Shown: one piece after another, positions 12,730 through 14,210 of the stretch
Position numbering within the stretch: position 1 is the stretch's first letter
Layout: the number at the start of each line of letters is the position of its first letter
Assembly (NCBI GenBank): GCA_001513395.1
Contig: LFTP01000008.1
Span: 1 to 14,210 of the forward strand
Direction of reading: 5' to 3'
DNA: 14,210 nt
Source: Clostridia bacterium DTU080
GTDB taxonomy: Bacteria > Bacillota > Limnochordia > DTU080
Notes under the pieces: model-generated
What the model was told of the DNA's origin: nothing
What the model saw: only the letters and a program-made list of their open reading frames with translations
Databases searched by the model: none
Position numbers and translations under genes: made by a program

Positions 12730-14019
12730 ATGGCTGCAGATACCTGGTATCACCAGGGCCCTGAAATGAGCCAGCTTCCCCCCGGAAAGGAGCCGAGACT
12801 GGGACAGGCCGTAGGACCATCGGAAAAGGAACCTCTGGGGATTTTTCTTTCGCTGGAGGCCGCTGATCTCATCGGCAGGCACTTGATGAGCGAGCCCAAC
12901 AAAGAAGGCGGGGGCGTATTGCTGGGATATGTTGCCCAAAGCAACCGCCCTTTCATTCTTATCTCCGGTGCCATAGAAGCTCGTTATGCTGAGGTTGTGG
13001 GCGGTAGCATCGGTTTCAACGAACGTTCCTGGGATTACATGCACACTTTGTGGCGCCGGGACTATCCGCACACTCTGGTTATAGGATGTTTTCTCAGTCA
13101 TCCCAATCGAGGAGTTGGATTGACCAGCTACGATCGCTTCACGCAGCATCGCTTTTTTAACCATCCGTGGCAAGTTGCGTTGGCCGTTGACACCGTGCAA
13201 AACGTCTCACAGTTCTATCGTTGGCAAGGCAGAGAGCTACATCCCGTGGAAGGTTTTGTCATCTGGGACTCGCGCAAAGAACCTCTTAATTCTTTGTTGG
13301 ATCTTCAGGGTCCTTTTTACGGTTCCGGATGGCAGCGTCGCTCCGAAGCTGAGTCACGTAAACGCACATACTCTTTTGTTCCCGGCCAAGCCCCTCGGGA
13401 AAGCGAAATAAAGCAATCTTCGGAAATCAAAAAGATTGAAGCACCTAAACCCAAGCGCCCTCGTTCTGAGCCTCGCTCAGAAACCGCCATCTTTGGTTTT
13501 TGGCCCATGCTCTTGATCGCATTACTGTTTTTTCTCATGCTTTGGCCGCGCTTTCCTTGGAGTCTGACGCACTTGTGGTCTTCAGGCACTCAGCGGCAAC
13601 AAGAACTCCAGGAGCTGCAAGAGACACTTCGAGAGATTCAGCAAGAACCGGAACCGGAATCGGAACCGGAACGCGAATCAGGTGAGCCGGCTGTGATGGA
13701 CGTAGAAGATATTTCCGGATCTCCATCTCAGCCGGCTCCACCATCTGCATCACAATCATCATCTTTGAACACGGTCTCTTCAGGGACGATTTCTGCCACG
13801 ACCTATCGTGTGCAGCCGGGAGACACTCTATGGGAGATCAGCAAAAAGCTCATGGGTGATCCACGCGAGTACCGTCGCTTAGCCGCGATCAATCAGATTG
13901 AAGATCCCGCTCTAATACATCCCGGCACGGACCTGACCTACCCGGATCCTGGCGATCACGGCGAGGCTCGGGCTATCTTTAATTCCTCCAGCGAACCGAC
14001 ACGCGTCAGTGGCCAGTAG
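12730..14019 (+). CDS. Membrane-anchored MPN/JAB-like domain protein with C-terminal LysM
   Basis: A 429-residue protein. Residues about 36-180 resemble the JAB/MPN (Mov34) fold, whose active members are zinc peptidases with a Glu and an H-x-H...D site. Seen: KEGGGVLLGY with E59 and, in the active-site position, IGCFLSHPNRGVGLTSYD: H124 and D135 are present but the first His of H-S-H-P is Leu122. A charged, Lys- and Pro-rich linker (about 205-252) leads to one membrane helix (about 253-273). Then come a Gln/Glu-rich coiled-coil-like stretch (286-305), an EPEPESEPE acidic run, a Ser-rich linker and a LysM domain (YRVQPGDTLWEIS to LTYP, 359-404). The MPN domain would be inside and the LysM outside. 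ATG 12730 is preceded by AAGGAG with an 8-base spacer. Function is unknown; catalysis is doubtful. The 3' end overlaps the signal peptidase gene. Confidence 0.85.
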   Translation: MAADTWYHQGPEMSQLPPGKEPRLGQAVGPSEKEPLGIFLSLEAADLIGRHLMSEPNKEGGGVLLGYVAQSNRPFILISGAIEARYAEVVGGSIGFNERSWDYMHTLWRRDYPHTLVIGCFLSHPNRGVGLTSYDRFTQHRFFNHPWQVALAVDTVQNVSQFYRWQGRELHPVEGFVIWDSRKEPLNSLLDLQGPFYGSGWQRRSEAESRKRTYSFVPGQAPRESEIKQSSEIKKIEAPKPKRPRSEPRSETAIFGFWPMLLIALLFFLMLWPRFPWSLTHLWSSGTQRQQELQELQETLREIQQEPEPESEPERESGEPAVMDVEDISGSPSQPAPPSASQSSSLNTVSSGTISATTYRVQPGDTLWEISKKLMGDPREYRRLAAINQIEDPALIHPGTDLTYPDPGDHGEARAIFNSSSEPTRVSGQ

Positions 14020-14210
14020 CGCCACAGCGCTCTGCCAAATATCATGTGATAGGCAACAAAGCCAACCCGCGGGGTGCGACTGTCTTCGGAGTTGTTGCGG
14101 TTGTCTCCCAGCACAAAGACGTGATCCTTGGGGACTACGTAAGGACCGTAGCTGCCCACGACTGAAGATTCCAGGTACGGCTCGTCCAAAGCAATGCCAT
14201 TAATATAGAC
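13956..14210 (-). CDS. lepB: Type I signal peptidase, C-terminal part (5' partial)
   Basis: Only the last 84 codons are in the window; the frame enters from the right edge (VYINGIALDEPY). This membrane-bound serine protease removes signal peptides from exported proteins. Seen: YVVPKDHVFVLGDNRNNSEDSR, the conserved box with the GDN...NS.DSR signature, then VGFVAYHMIFGRALWRYWPLTRVG, typical of the C-terminus. The catalytic Ser and Lys lie outside. The last 64 bases overlap, in antisense, the end of the MPN/LysM gene. At least two proteins in the window carry signal peptides it could process. Confidence 0.95.
   Translation of the reverse strand, partial: VYINGIALDEPYLESSVVGSYGPYVVPKDHVFVLGDNRNNSEDSRTPRVGFVAYHMIFGRALWRYWPLTRVGSLEELKIARASP

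Noticed and set aside
13500..13762. Frames on both strands over the acidic repeat of the MPN/LysM gene (for example TGTGIGTGTRIR)
   Set aside because: Low-complexity shadows of the EPEPESEPE repeat in the real gene.

Overview
The window looks like a chromosomal stretch from a Gram-positive-type bacterium (phylum Bacillota, or a close relative). Reasons: nearly every gene has a strong GGAGG-like Shine-Dalgarno site, TTG and GTG starts are frequent, and the gene set (LysM/peptidoglycan-binding proteins, YigZ/YvyE, Nth, TypA, type I signal peptidase, TPR plus HD-GYP signalling) fits that group. One gene complicates this. The protein cut by the left edge combines a zinc-peptidase domain, PD40 beta-propeller repeats and what looks like the start of an outer-membrane beta-barrel, which would suit a diderm lineage within or near Bacillota. 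This placement is inferred from content only.

Layout: bases 1-7131 form one run on the minus strand, read right to left: typA/bipA; a sugar-phosphate isomerase/epimerase-type TIM barrel; a one-helix small membrane protein; a short MscS-type channel; an iron-type alcohol dehydrogenase; and the PD40 peptidase, truncated at base 1. Gaps are 29 to 98 bases, so much of this may be co-transcribed. On the plus strand at 7420-8040 lies a secreted peptidoglycan-binding/LysM protein, convergent with yigZ (minus, 8053-8712). yigZ diverges from nth (endonuclease III, plus, ends 9498).

Bases 9688-11557 hold the most unusual part: a minus-strand gene for a TPR-repeat protein fused to a degenerate HD-GYP domain, followed by a 75-residue secreted peptide. 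The mature part of that peptide is two copies of a roughly 24-residue unit, each containing the identical decamer SGPMLPGGSW. The peptide gene has its own promoter overlapping the 3' end of the TPR gene and its own terminator. This resembles the receptor-then-propeptide arrangement of Rap/Phr-type (RRNPPA) quorum sensing, but the effector is an HD-GYP-like module. I consider it the best candidate for an undescribed system here.

Divergent from the TPR gene, with overlapping promoters, is a small acidic protein gene (11684-11905). It converges on a KDPG/KHG aldolase gene (minus, 11916-12575). The last complete gene (plus, 12730-14019) encodes an MPN/JAB domain lacking one metal-ligand histidine, then a membrane helix, an acidic linker and a LysM domain. 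Its 3' end overlaps, tail to tail, the 3' end of a type I signal peptidase gene that runs off the right edge. No tRNA, rRNA, CRISPR array or insertion sequence was seen.
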